A stretch of DNA of 64,000 bases from Desulforamulus reducens MI-1 (GCF_000016165.1 NC_009253.1:2452332-2516331); one strand, 5' to 3'; shown: positions 36,428 to 45,509, counted from the stretch's first letter. The notes: generated by a model not told the origin, from the letters alone. Numbers and translations: made by a program.

Positions 36428-37594
36428 CTAGAGGGCTTTTCGATAAAGTGCTTCAATTTGCTCGACACTGCAATCCCGGGGATTTGTTACCAGACAGGCA
36501 TCTTTAACAGCGTTGGCACTTAGTTTTTGAATATATTCTTCTTTCATCCCCACCTGTGCCAAATGCTCCGGTATCTCTATATCTCGCAGCAATTTACGCA
36601 CAGCACATATTCCTTTTTCCGCTGATTTCCATTTACCTAAACCAGTTATCTGCACGCCCATTGCCTCAGCGATATTAATAAATTTCTCACCGCAAGAGAT
36701 CATATTAAACTCCATTACATGGGGTAGAAGAATACCATTTGTTTCTCCATGGTGTAAATCTAACAAACCATCTACCTGATGGGTCATGGCATGGGTGGCC
36801 CCTAAAATGGCATTGGAGAAAGCCAAGCCCGCCTGAAGACTAGCCATGGCCATGGCTGCCTTCGCTTTCAGGTTTGTTTTACAGGCAACCGATTCCCTTA
36901 AGTTTGAAGCTATCAAACGGATGGCCGCTAGGGCATGTACATCCGTAAGAGGCGTAGCTGCCAATGAAACATAGGCCTCCACAGCATGGCATAATGCATC
37001 CACCCCTGTGGCAGCCGTTAACCTGGCGCTTTTAGTTTGCAGCAAATGAGGGTCCACAATGGCGATATCTGGAACTAAGGACTTAGAAATGATGGCCATT
37101 TTAACCTGCCGTTCTTTCTCCACAATCATTGAGAATTGGGAAACCTCCGCACCAGAACCCCCGGTTGTGGATACAACAACCATTGGTGGTAAGGGACAGG
37201 TAATCTTATTAACCCCTTCATAATCCTTAATTTGACCACCATTCGTGGCAATAATGGCAATGGCTTTGGCCACATCAATGGGACTGCCCCCACCCACAGC
37301 AACAATCCCATCACAGTTACTTTCTAGATAAGACTCAACCGCAGCGGCTACTTCAAGATCCTTCGGGTTGGTAGTTACATCATACCAGACCTTAGCGTCA
37401 ATCCCAACCTCTTTCAAAAAGTCAAGGACTTTATCGCACCAACCGGCCTCCAAGACTCCCAGGTCGCTAACTAAAAGGGCCTTTTTAATCCCTAAACGGG
37501 CAGCACTTTCGCCCACTTGACTTAAGGCTCCCAGGCCAAATATAATTTCCGGGGCCACAAATTTACTTATATGAAGCAAACTATTCATTGGCAT
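36428..37594 (-). CDS. Iron-containing alcohol dehydrogenase (ADH-1)
   Basis: A 388-residue group III alcohol dehydrogenase starting at MPMNSLLHIS; GGAGG lies eight bases upstream of this ATG. NAD-binding and family motifs are IVAVGGGSPIDVAKAIAI, STTGGSGAEVSQFSMI and LQAGLAFSNAILGATHAMTH followed by QVDGLLDLHHGETNGILLPH with metal-binding His residues. It interconverts primary alcohols and aldehydes with NAD(H). The kinase and regulator genes follow 11 bases later, indicating one operon. It is close to ADH-2 in sequence, suggesting local duplication. Confidence 0.92.
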   Translation of the reverse strand: MPMNSLLHISKFVAPEIIFGLGALSQVGESAARLGIKKALLVSDLGVLEAGWCDKVLDFLKEVGIDAKVWYDVTTNPKDLEVAAAVESYLESNCDGIVAVGGGSPIDVAKAIAIIATNGGQIKDYEGVNKITCPLPPMVVVSTTGGSGAEVSQFSMIVEKERQVKMAIISKSLVPDIAIVDPHLLQTKSARLTAATGVDALCHAVEAYVSLAATPLTDVHALAAIRLIASNLRESVACKTNLKAKAAMAMASLQAGLAFSNAILGATHAMTHQVDGLLDLHHGETNGILLPHVMEFNMISCGEKFINIAEAMGVQITGLGKWKSAEKGICAVRKLLRDIEIPEHLAQVGMKEEYIQKLSANAVKDACLVTNPRDCSVEQIEALYRKAL

Positions 37595-37812
37595 GGGCAA
37601 GTACCTCCGGGTAAATCTTTAAAAACAACTCTCTATCTGTGTGATTATTTATAAAATATTCTCCATAAACATAAACATCCCTGCCCTATCTAAAAGAAAA
37701 CTACCTCTGGGGCGCTACCATTACTAGTTTGATTTGCCACTTTCTGTTCTTTAGGGCTATGTAAGGTAAAGATTTATTAAACATTGTACTATTCAAAAGA
37801 CAAAACTTATAG

Positions 37813-37841
37813 AAAAAAAATAGGTGGACACTTGGTCCACC
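37813..37841 (-). terminator. Terminator of ADH-2 gene
   Basis: GGTGGACCAAGTGTCCACC on the minus strand followed by TATTTTTTTT. Confidence 0.85.
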
Positions 37842-37887
37842 TTACAAAAAATATATATGAATGGGGTTTAGATGGAATTGACTTCCC

Positions 37888-39054
37888 TTATAGGGCAGTC
37901 TTGTAGATTCCAACAATATCATTCAGAGTAGCTTTTCTCGGGTTGGTTAAGGCGCAAGCATCCTTCATAGCGTTTTCTGCCATGGTCTTCAGGTCTTCTT
38001 CCTTAACACCCAGTTCAGTTAAACCTGCAGGAATTCCAACATCGGCCGATAGCTTTCTAATGGCAGATAGCGCCTTGTCCGCAGCATCACGAACAGACAA
38101 TCCTTCCACGTTCTCACCCATTGCGACAGCAATATCAACAAAACGCTCGGGGCAGGCAATCAAGTTGAAGGCTTCCACATGGGGTAGCAGAATAGCGTTG
38201 CAAACACCGTGAGGCAGATTGTAAAATCCACCCAACTGGTGAGCCATTGCGTGTACGTAACCCAAAGAAGCATTATTAAAGGCCATACCACCTAAAAACT
38301 CAGCATAAGCCATCTTGTCACGGGCTTCCATATTCTCTCCGTTGGCAACTGCAGCCCGCAGATATTGTGAAATTAACTTAATAGCCATTAGGGCCGCAGA
38401 ATCGGTGACTGGAGTTGCAGCGACGGATACGTAAGCTTCAATGGCGTGGGTCAGAGCATCCATACCTGTGGCAGCAGTTAATGCTGGAGGCATCCCAGCC
38501 ATTAACAAAGGGTCATTAATGGCAATGTTGGGGGTGCAACGCCAATCAACAATCGCCATTTTAACATGGTTGCTGGTATTGGTAATAATGCAGAAACGGG
38601 TCATTTCAGAAGCGGTACCAGCGGTGGTGTTTACAGCAATAAAGGGAGGCATCGCCTTGCTGCTCTTGTTAATGCCTTCATAGTCGCGAATGTTACCACC
38701 ATTGGTAGCAACTATGCCAATGCCCTTGGCACAGTCGTGGGAACTACCGCCGCCCAAGGAAAGGATCATGTCAGCACCGCACTCCTGATAAACTTTCAGG
38801 CCATCATGAACGTTAACATCTGTGGGATTAGGTTCTGCACCGGCATAAATGGTCACTTTAATATTCTCAGCTTCCAACATCCCTTTAATGTCATCCGCCA
38901 TACCGCCAGGACGTCCAAGGAAAGCATCAGTTACAATTAAAACATTGGAACCTCCTAATACTTTAACTTGATCGGGAATCTCCTTGTGTGCACCTACACC
39001 CATCAGGTTTACTGTAGGAATAAAATAGCCAAATACTTGTTCTCCAACTGTCAT
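37888..39054 (-). CDS. Iron-containing alcohol dehydrogenase (ADH-2)
   Basis: A 388-residue group III (Fe-type) alcohol dehydrogenase. ILSLGGGSSHDCAKGIGIVA is the NAD-binding GGGSxxD region, NTTAGTASEMTRFCII follows, and NASLGYVHAMAHQLGGFYNL with PHGVCNAILLPH supplies the metal-binding His residues. AGGAGG precedes the ATG. A near-perfect sigma-54 promoter lies 75-90 bases upstream, so expression probably depends on the NtrC-type regulator encoded nearby. With AOR it could link alcohols, aldehydes and acids. Confidence 0.93.
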   Translation of the reverse strand: MTVGEQVFGYFIPTVNLMGVGAHKEIPDQVKVLGGSNVLIVTDAFLGRPGGMADDIKGMLEAENIKVTIYAGAEPNPTDVNVHDGLKVYQECGADMILSLGGGSSHDCAKGIGIVATNGGNIRDYEGINKSSKAMPPFIAVNTTAGTASEMTRFCIITNTSNHVKMAIVDWRCTPNIAINDPLLMAGMPPALTAATGMDALTHAIEAYVSVAATPVTDSAALMAIKLISQYLRAAVANGENMEARDKMAYAEFLGGMAFNNASLGYVHAMAHQLGGFYNLPHGVCNAILLPHVEAFNLIACPERFVDIAVAMGENVEGLSVRDAADKALSAIRKLSADVGIPAGLTELGVKEEDLKTMAENAMKDACALTNPRKATLNDIVGIYKTAL

Positions 39055-39127
39055 GGTGAATTCCTCCTTAAGTTGTATATTTATGGCTTTAGGGATATTT
39101 CCCTTTGTCTAACTGACTAACTATATA

Positions 39128-39145
39128 AGCAAAGAGCATGCCAAA
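39128..39145 (-). promoter_or_regulatory. Sigma-54 promoter of ADH-2
   Basis: The minus strand reads TTGGCATGCTCTTTGCTT: GG (-24) and GC (-12) are separated by exactly 10 bases, close to the consensus TGGCACG-N4-TTGCW. It lies about 80 bases upstream of the start codon. Confidence 0.85.
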
Positions 39146-39261
39146 CCTTTCAGTATTATGTGAATTTTCTAACAATATAGTAAATTTGGTTTTTTTGCAC
39201 TTTTGCAACAGACTGAGCAATATTTTCTCCCGTTCTTTACCACCTTGCTGGTCAGAAAAGG

Positions 39262-39276
39262 AACATTGCGAATGTT
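39262..39276. promoter_or_regulatory. Palindromic upstream activator site
   Basis: AACATT-GCG-AATGTT is a perfect six-base dyad about 120 bases upstream of the sigma-54 promoter, the distance usual for NtrC-type enhancer sites. Confidence 0.6.
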
Positions 39277-39387
39277 TCGTTTTCTAACAGTGTGCTAACC
39301 TCGAACATTTCATAATCTGAACAATTTGTTTTTAGAAAGGAATTTCAGTTAATTTAGCGAATAGGCTTTTAAAAATATAAGGATGCG

Positions 39388-40578
39388 ATGAGGATGAACA
39401 ATAAATTTCTATTATTTGCCCTATCTTTGGGGTTAATAATCGTTGTGTTGGGTTGTGGTCCAGAAAAAATTTCATCTCCTCCCACTACTCCTCCCGAGCC
39501 CCCTCCTGCTGAAAGTATTACTATTAGTGCGGCGGGTGATTTTCTAATGCACATGCCGATTATTCACGCCGCCCAATTACCCGGTGGAAACTATGATTTT
39601 AAACCTATTTTTTCTGAGGTTAGATCTTTTCTAAGCACTGCCGAACTGACCCTGGTAAATTTAGAAACGCGATTAGCCGGAAAAGAGCAAGGTTATTCAG
39701 GCTATCCTGTCTTTAACTGCCCTGAAGAACTGGCTCAGAATATGAAAGAATTAGGCATTGACGTGGTTACTACAGCCAACAATCACAGTCTGGATCGGGG
39801 CTGGACTGGTATCGTCAAAACACTGGACCACTTGGAAGCAGCGGGTCTCCAGTCACTGGGCACCTACCGTAGTGCCGAGGATGCCCAAAGGGTGTTTTGC
39901 ACCGAAATCAAAGGGATTAAAATTGGCATCCTCAATTATACCGAGAGCACCAACGGTATTCCCCTACCAAAGGGAAAAGATTATGCAGTAGATATGATTC
40001 AATCGGGTAAAATTTATCAAGACATAGAAAAGTTAAAGGCCGCCAAGACAGATGTCATTATTGCATACATTCACTTTGGAACAGAATACCAACGTCATCC
40101 CAACGAATCCCAAAGGACTTTGGTGGAGAATTTATTCAAACAAGGAGTTACGATTGTTTTCGGTGACCACGTTCATGTAATTCAGCCAATGGACTTAAAG
40201 GTCAGTTCCACCAATAATGAGAAAAAATGTTTTGTTGCTTATTCTCTAGGTAACTTTATCTCCAACCAAAGCTGGCGTTATTCAAACTGTGGTTTAATTA
40301 CCAATGTTAAGCTAACCAAGGAAGCCAATAGAGTAACCATTACTAATGTTGATTATGTGCCAGTTTGGGTTGATACCTATTTTAAAAACGGACAAAAGAA
40401 ATACCGGGTATTGCCAGTACAAAAGGCCATAGAAGATTTCGAAACTGGTCGGGACCCCTTGCTCACCCAGAAGGATTACCAAATCTTACAGCAGGTCTGG
40501 CAGGATACCACTGCTCTTATCACAGAGGCCTGCCCAGTTATTTCTCCGCGAAACGTTTCGGACAGTAGCCAAATATAA
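39388..40578 (+). CDS. CapA-family lipoprotein (PgsA-like metallophosphatase fold)
   Basis: A 396-residue protein with a lipoprotein signal (FALSLGLIIVVLGCG; lipobox VLGC) and a Pro-rich linker. The CapA/PGA_cap domain follows: ITISAAGDFLMHMPIIH, LTLVNLETRLAG, TTANNHSLDRGWTGI, FGDHVHVIQPM and VAYSLGNFISNQ. These correspond to calcineurin-like metal-binding motifs. CapA is needed for poly-gamma-glutamate capsule, but stand-alone lipoprotein copies without capBC are common and their substrate is unknown. No capsule genes are nearby. Two in-frame ATGs (39388, 39394) are possible starts. Confidence 0.88.
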   Translation: MRMNNKFLLFALSLGLIIVVLGCGPEKISSPPTTPPEPPPAESITISAAGDFLMHMPIIHAAQLPGGNYDFKPIFSEVRSFLSTAELTLVNLETRLAGKEQGYSGYPVFNCPEELAQNMKELGIDVVTTANNHSLDRGWTGIVKTLDHLEAAGLQSLGTYRSAEDAQRVFCTEIKGIKIGILNYTESTNGIPLPKGKDYAVDMIQSGKIYQDIEKLKAAKTDVIIAYIHFGTEYQRHPNESQRTLVENLFKQGVTIVFGDHVHVIQPMDLKVSSTNNEKKCFVAYSLGNFISNQSWRYSNCGLITNVKLTKEANRVTITNVDYVPVWVDTYFKNGQKKYRVLPVQKAIEDFETGRDPLLTQKDYQILQQVWQDTTALITEACPVISPRNVSDSSQI

Positions 40579-40672
40579 AGTCATTTTGAGTAATCAGCAA
40601 CTTCTTTTTCCATGCTGTAACATCCCTCTTTATTTTACATAATATGGAATAAAGAATGGGGAGGGGTGAAGT

Positions 40673-42076
40673 ATGGGATTATCAGATCATACATTGAAAA
40701 AATTGCGCATGGCTAATTTACGTCTGAAGCTAATTATAATCTCCCTTATCTGCCTTGCACTTTACATGGGGGTAACCTTGCTTGGCTTCAATCACAGTTA
40801 CTCATCGGCTATGTTCCTTACTATTCACACCAATATTGAATTTTTCTGTGTATTTGTCGCTTTAGGTACTTTTACAGTAACCTGGTACTCTTACTTAAAT
40901 AACTGTTCTTTTTATAGTTATTTTATTGGTCTAGGACTTTTAGCTGTGGGATTTATTGATTTATTTCATTTTTACTCCTATGAAGGGATGCCACATATTT
41001 TTGCCAATGCCTGTGCAAATCATGCAACCCAGTACCATGTCATCGGCAGGATCTTAATGGCACTAACATTCTTGACCAGTATATTCTTTTATAAAAAAGA
41101 AATTTGCTTCGTTAAACGTCACTGCCGCTTTTATTTACTGATGGCAACCATGTCATTGGTGATATTTGTGCTGGTTACTGTATCTTTTAATTCCTCCCTC
41201 TACCCGGTGATGTATGTAAAGGATGTAGGGCTTACACAGGCCAAGGTATTTATTGAATATGCTATCATTGCACTCTTGGTGGCTGCTGTACTGGGCTATC
41301 TCCGTTTATACCGTCAGCACATGGACACTTATCTGCAGCTTATTATTAGCACACTTACCATCTCTATCTTTAGTGAATTGTGCTTTATTTCCTACGGGGA
41401 TGTCTATGACACATTAAATTTATTGGGTCATTTATTCCGCTTTGCTTCTTATGTTCTAATTTACGTGGCCATCTTTTTAAATAATGTCAAGAAACCCTAT
41501 CTGCAATTGGTGGCTACCAGATCTGCATTGGAAAATGCTAACAACGCTCTGGAGGAGAAGGTCCAAGAAAGAACCAGGGAATTACAAGAGGCCAATGATC
41601 GGTTAGTCCAAGCTGTTACTCATGATTTTCTAACCGGCGCCATTAACCGACTGGAATTTACCAACCGCTTTAACCAATTGAAAGATATGGCTACTGAAGG
41701 TACAGTGCATTCTGTTATTGCCCTTGATTTTGATTCCTTTAAAAATATTAATGATACCTACGGCCATGGCGTGGGGGATGAATGTTTGAAAACCTTTGTT
41801 CAAGTAACGCAGGAAGTGATTCGTCCCACCGATTCTGTGGCTCGTTTCGGGGGTGATGAGTTTATGTTGTTGCTGCCAGATACCCCCAGAGAAGGAGCCA
41901 GGATAGTTGGCGAAAAAATCAGAAACCACCTGGCAAAAATAGCAAACCCACCCTTTACCGTCTCAATGGGCATAGCCCAGTGGCCCAACGATGGACGCAA
42001 GGAAAAAGATCTACTGGCCCACGCCGACGAAGCCCTTTATGTGGCGAAAGAAAAGGGGAAAAATCAGACTGTATAA
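40673..42076 (+). CDS. Membrane diguanylate cyclase (MASE3-GGDEF)
   Basis: A 467-residue protein. About seven membrane helices (residues 20-275) with GFIDLFHFYSYEGMP fit the MASE3 sensory domain. A coiled coil (ALENANNALEEKVQERTREL) leads to a GGDEF domain: HDFLTGAINRLEF, DFDSFKNINDTYGHGVGDEC, and the active site RFGGDEFMLLLP. It should make cyclic di-GMP in response to an unknown signal. The RxxD inhibitory site is not evident. GAGGGGTG precedes the ATG. Confidence 0.92.
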   Translation: MGLSDHTLKKLRMANLRLKLIIISLICLALYMGVTLLGFNHSYSSAMFLTIHTNIEFFCVFVALGTFTVTWYSYLNNCSFYSYFIGLGLLAVGFIDLFHFYSYEGMPHIFANACANHATQYHVIGRILMALTFLTSIFFYKKEICFVKRHCRFYLLMATMSLVIFVLVTVSFNSSLYPVMYVKDVGLTQAKVFIEYAIIALLVAAVLGYLRLYRQHMDTYLQLIISTLTISIFSELCFISYGDVYDTLNLLGHLFRFASYVLIYVAIFLNNVKKPYLQLVATRSALENANNALEEKVQERTRELQEANDRLVQAVTHDFLTGAINRLEFTNRFNQLKDMATEGTVHSVIALDFDSFKNINDTYGHGVGDECLKTFVQVTQEVIRPTDSVARFGGDEFMLLLPDTPREGARIVGEKIRNHLAKIANPPFTVSMGIAQWPNDGRKEKDLLAHADEALYVAKEKGKNQTV

Positions 42077-42090
42077 TGAATAACTATATA

Positions 42091-42133
42091 AAGGCCGGTA
42101 CTGACCTTCCAGGTCAGCCGGCCTTTGTTTTAA
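42091..42133 (+). terminator. Terminator of diguanylate cyclase gene
   Basis: AAGGCCGG-TACTGACCT-TCC-AGGTCAG-CCGGCCTT followed by TGTTTT. Confidence 0.9.
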
Positions 42134-42217
42134 ATAAAAAAACATTCTATATATGAGTATAACTTGTATAAAATATTAAGGAAGTATCAAAAATCAACTT
42201 AGATTGGGGGTAATACA

Positions 42218-43045
42218 ATGCCATCATCATTCCGTTTAGGCCTTTGCCAAATAACAGTAGAACCCAGCAAAGATATAAATTTATTATCTGCCAAGGAAGC
42301 CGTAAAAAACGCTGTTTCTCTGGGGTGTAGCCTGGTATGTTTACCTGAGATGTTTAACTGCCCCTACGGAAACAATTTTTTCCCCCTTTATGCGGAAGAA
42401 TTCCCCTCCGGTGAAACCATCAAAACTCTGGCATCTTTAGCCAGGGAACATTCCATTTACCTGGTGGGTGGTTCTATCCCAGAGAGAGATCAAACCAATT
42501 TGTACAACAGCTCCTTTATTTTTGGTCCGAATGGCGACTTGCTAGCCCAACACAGGAAAGTACACCTTTTCGATATAGACATAGAAGGAGGCATTACCTT
42601 TAAAGAATCTGACACCCTTTCCCCCGGCAATCAAATAACCTTTTTCGATACCCCCTTTTGCCGGGTTGGTGTAGCCATATGCTATGACATACGTTTCCCT
42701 GAATTCCTTCGCTTAATGGCCCTAAAGGGAATCCAGTTGTTAATATTACCTGCCGCCTTTAATATGACCACCGGACCGGCCCATTGGGAATTAACTATGC
42801 GAGCCCGGGCCCTGGATAACCAAATCTATGTGGCAGCAATCTCACCGGCGAGAAACCCACAGGCCGACTATATTGCTTATGGCCATTCACTGGTAACAAC
42901 TCCTTGGGGGGAAGTCCTGGTACAGGCTGACGAAAAACCTAGAATTATTACTGCTGATATTGATTTAGATTATCTCACTAAGGTTCGTCAACAACTTCCC
43001 TTGTTAAAACACCGTCGGGAGCAAGTTTACTGTGATAAAAAATAA
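42218..43045 (+). CDS. Carbon-nitrogen hydrolase (omega-amidase/nitrilase family)
   Basis: A 275-residue enzyme with the Glu-Lys-Cys triad of the nitrilase superfamily: LVCLPEMFNCPYG (Glu), HRKVHLFDID (Lys) and VGVAICYDIRFPEFLRLMAL (Cys). The sequence around the triad is closest to omega-amidase/Nit2-type members, which hydrolyse alpha-ketoglutaramate or similar amides. Cytoplasmic. GGGGGT lies upstream of the ATG. The substrate is inferred only from family resemblance. Confidence 0.88.
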   Translation: MPSSFRLGLCQITVEPSKDINLLSAKEAVKNAVSLGCSLVCLPEMFNCPYGNNFFPLYAEEFPSGETIKTLASLAREHSIYLVGGSIPERDQTNLYNSSFIFGPNGDLLAQHRKVHLFDIDIEGGITFKESDTLSPGNQITFFDTPFCRVGVAICYDIRFPEFLRLMALKGIQLLILPAAFNMTTGPAHWELTMRARALDNQIYVAAISPARNPQADYIAYGHSLVTTPWGEVLVQADEKPRIITADIDLDYLTKVRQQLPLLKHRREQVYCDKK

Positions 43046-43078
43046 GATATGAAAATATCTTCAAGAGAGGTGTACTGG

Positions 43079-43840
43079 ATGACAAGAAAAATAATTTGTT
43101 TGGACCCGGGCCATGGCGGACAAGATCCCGGTGCCCTGGGAAATGGCTTACAGGAAAAGGATATTACACTGGAGATTGCTAAGAAGATTATCCAAAGACT
43201 TGCTGCCTATGATGTCACCGTGAAATCAACCCGGGACAGTGACACCTTTGTTTCCTTAAGCCAACGGGCGGCCTATGCCAATAATGTAAATGCTGATTAT
43301 TTTGTATCCATTCATATCAACGCTGGAGGCGGCACTGGTTTTGAAAGCTTTATTTATAACGGAGAAGTAAGCTCCACCACCATAAAAACCCGTCAGGTCT
43401 TACACGATACTATCATGGCCGATATGCAGAAGTACTATATGATAGATCGGGGTAAAAAAGCAGCAAATTTTGCCGTTATTCGAGAAACCAATATGCCAGC
43501 TATATTAACTGAAAATCTTTTTATTGATAATCCGAAGGATGCATCCCTACTAAAAAACACTGATTTCATTAATGATCTAAGCACTGCTATCACCCATGGG
43601 TTGGTAAAGGGACTCAATTTAACCCCTCTAACAATTATTCCAAATCCAACCCCAGCCCCTTTGCCCACCAAACCACCTGTCACACCTCAGCCGCCCGTCT
43701 GGAACCCCCAGGCAGAGATACAGCAGTTAATTGATACAGGATTACTGGCCAATAACCATCCAGCTGACGAACATATAACTTGGGGGGAGTTTGCAACTGT
43801 TATTAATCGGTTGTTATACATTATTAAAAATAAATCATAA
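43079..43840 (+). CDS. N-acetylmuramoyl-L-alanine amidase (Amidase_3)
   Basis: A 253-residue protein starting at ATG 43079 (MTRKIICLDPGHGGQDPGAL), eight bases after GAGAGGTG. The zinc amidase motifs are LDPGHGG (His), EKDITLEIAKKI (Glu), YFVSIHINAGG (His) and ILTENLFIDNPKD (catalytic Glu). It has no signal peptide. A Pro-rich linker leads to a C-terminal tail (WGEFATVINRLLYIIKN) like an SLH-type or phage amidase tail. It cleaves the bond between muramic acid and L-Ala in peptidoglycan. It may be a phage-type or spore-related lysin. Confidence 0.9.
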   Translation: MTRKIICLDPGHGGQDPGALGNGLQEKDITLEIAKKIIQRLAAYDVTVKSTRDSDTFVSLSQRAAYANNVNADYFVSIHINAGGGTGFESFIYNGEVSSTTIKTRQVLHDTIMADMQKYYMIDRGKKAANFAVIRETNMPAILTENLFIDNPKDASLLKNTDFINDLSTAITHGLVKGLNLTPLTIIPNPTPAPLPTKPPVTPQPPVWNPQAEIQQLIDTGLLANNHPADEHITWGEFATVINRLLYIIKNKS

Positions 43841-43928
43841 ATCACAGTAGCTGATAAATATAATTTTTATTTATAATTACAAGTCATCTTCTAAAATAAA
43901 TGATATAATATCTCTGGTGATCAAAAAG

Positions 43929-44828
43929 ATGAACTTATCTACATTGCAAACATTTATTGTTGTCGCCGAAAAAAAGAATTTATCTTTGGCTGCCCAGGAA
44001 ATCCACATAACTCAACCAGCCATTAGTAAACAGCTCAGTGTACTGGAAGCTTACTTTGGTACTGCCTTGGTGGAGCGGAAAGGAAGAGGTGTCAGCCTAA
44101 CCCCTGCTGGAGAGTTGTTCTACCGTCATGCAAGGGAAATGTTGGAACAGTTGAATAAGGCTGAACGGGAAATTCGACAGATGTCTGGAGAAATTCGCGG
44201 CCGCATGATACTATGGGCCAGTACCATACCTGGACATTATATTTTACCCCCCATCATTGGGACCTTTAAAAAGGAATATCCTGATGTGCAAACCGTACTG
44301 CAGATTGGTGATTCAAAGGAAGCCATCCGCAAATTGTTGGAGGAATCCGCTCATCTGGCAGCTGTGGGTATATTGCCTAATAACAAACGTATTGAGGGAA
44401 TAAAATTCTTTTCTGATGAACTGGTGGTCATTGCACCCACTGACCATCCCTTTGCAGAGTTAAATGAGGTACCCATTGAAAAGCTGGCCAAAGAACCACT
44501 AGTATGGCGAGAATTAGGGTCTGGAACCCGATCGGTGGTGGAAACCTTTTTAACTAAGGGTGGCCTTAGCACAGACAAATTAAACATCGCCCTGGAACTC
44601 GGCAGCACTGGTGCCATTGTAACGGCTGTTGAAGCTGGTGCAGGTGTCTCAGTGGTTTCCCGTTGGGCCACACTAAAGGAACAGGCTTTAAATAAAATCG
44701 CTACCTTAAAAATTAAGGATTTACCCATGCAACGTGACCTGTTTTTAGTTTACCCACGACGCAAAAATAGAAGCCCAATGATTGATGCTTTTATTAAATA
44801 TGCATTAAAACAAAATCCCCCTATCTAA
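43929..44828 (+). CDS. LysR-family transcriptional regulator
   Basis: A 299-residue protein from ATG 43929 (MNLSTLQTFIVVAEKKNLSL), with GGTGA eight bases upstream. The winged helix-turn-helix is AAQEIHITQPAISKQLSVLE. The effector domain (about 90-299) has IRGRMILWASTIPGHYILPP and AVEAGAGVSVVSRWA. It resembles CysB/CysL-type LysR proteins found beside sulfur or selenium genes. Its target is unknown. It converges on the UGA-containing NifU-like gene, with 14 bases between the stop codons. Confidence 0.88.
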   Translation: MNLSTLQTFIVVAEKKNLSLAAQEIHITQPAISKQLSVLEAYFGTALVERKGRGVSLTPAGELFYRHAREMLEQLNKAEREIRQMSGEIRGRMILWASTIPGHYILPPIIGTFKKEYPDVQTVLQIGDSKEAIRKLLEESAHLAAVGILPNNKRIEGIKFFSDELVVIAPTDHPFAELNEVPIEKLAKEPLVWRELGSGTRSVVETFLTKGGLSTDKLNIALELGSTGAIVTAVEAGAGVSVVSRWATLKEQALNKIATLKIKDLPMQRDLFLVYPRRKNRSPMIDAFIKYALKQNPPI

Positions 44829-44842
44829 GGGGGATTTATGTA

Positions 44843-45067
44843 TTATACAGATACAACTTCCTTTACTTCTGGAACCACTTGCTTGAGCGACCGCTCAATC
44901 CCATTTTTCAGGGTATATGTTGCACCGGGTCAACCACCACAGGCACCTTTTAGCTTAACCTTAACAATACCAGATGTCTCATCAACACCTACTAATTCTA
45001 CGTCCCCACCATCTCTTTGCAGGAAAGGACGAACTTTTTCAAGCGCTTCTTGAACCCTTTCACGCAT
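44843..45067 (-). CDS. NifU-like Fe-S scaffold with in-frame UGA (probable Sec)
   Basis: [20 protein letters not shown] begins a NifU C-terminal-type domain with GGGGGTG upstream. The cluster motif reads [18 protein letters not shown]: the UGA (44930-44932, codon 46) stands where the paralogue at 45285 has the second Cys of GACGSCPG. Beyond it the frame stays open for 28 codons and keeps full family similarity, giving 74 residues, the same length as the paralogue. A hairpin with a GGUC loop lies 31 bases downstream. I infer selenocysteine insertion; a nonsense mutation or UGA read as Cys are the alternatives. Confidence 0.75.
44883..44898 (-). promoter_or_regulatory. Candidate bacterial SECIS hairpin
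   Basis: On the mRNA, UUGAGC-GGUC-GCUCAA: six base pairs and a GGUC loop, the loop bases used by SelB in the E. coli fdhF element. The loop begins 38 bases after the UGA, at the far end of the usual range. The paralogue has no such dyad at the same place. Confidence 0.6.
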
Positions 45068-45242
45068 GGTTGTTTCACCCCCTTGTTACCCGACATAATT
45101 TAAATATCTCCATTTGGGCTAATCATTATGTCCCAAAAGATTTTTTCTAATTTCAACCTATCTTAAAAATGATTATTTTTTTCTTTTCAGGTGCCCCGAA
45201 CAAGACATGACATTATAGCTCCCCCAAGTTTATGTTGAAAGT

Positions 45243-45275
45243 AAAAATAATCCACAGGCAACTGCTACCTGTGGT
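45243..45275 (-). terminator. Terminator of NifU-like gene
   Basis: CCACAGG and CCTGTGG with a nine-base loop, followed on the minus strand by ATTATTTTTAC. Confidence 0.75.
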
Positions 45276-45284
45276 TTTGGTAAA

Positions 45285-45509
45285 CTAGTCTACCCTTACA
45301 ACTTCGGTTACACCAGGAACTTGTTGCTTAAGGACACGCTCTATACCGTTTTTCAGTGTATATAAAGCCCCGGGGCAACTGCCGCATGCGCCTCTTAATT
45401 TAACCTTTACAACACCCTTTTCGTCGCAATCTACAAATTCAACATCGCCACCGTCTCTTTGCAGAAAAGGACGTACTTGTTCTAATGCTTCTTTAACCTG
45501 CTCCTTCAT
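45285..45509 (-). CDS. NifU-like Fe-S scaffold protein
   Basis: A 74-residue protein starting [20 protein letters not shown] (ATG at 45509, with GGGGGG eight bases upstream; an upstream extension lacks a good site). It is the NifU C-terminal domain with the cluster motif [16 protein letters not shown]; the CxxC pair binds a bridging Fe-S cluster between two subunits. It delivers clusters to target proteins. A paralogue with UGA in place of the second Cys is encoded 218 bases away in the same direction. Confidence 0.92.
   Translation of the reverse strand: MKEQVKEALEQVRPFLQRDGGDVEFVDCDEKGVVKVKLRGACGSCPGALYTLKNGIERVLKQQVPGVTEVVRVD

Larger units (their letters stand above)
39055..39387. other. 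Divergent control region of ADH-2 and CapA-like gene
   Basis: A 333-base gap containing the sigma-54 promoter and upstream activator palindrome described separately, plus TCGAACATTTCATAATCTGA at 39301-39320, a possible second half-site. The rightward promoter of the CapA-like gene must also lie here; I could not fix it. Confidence 0.5.

Noticed and set aside
44838-45053. Rightward frame of 71 residues opposite the UGA-containing NifU-like gene
   Set aside because: It is the antisense shadow of the NifU-like gene, which has clear family similarity along its full length.
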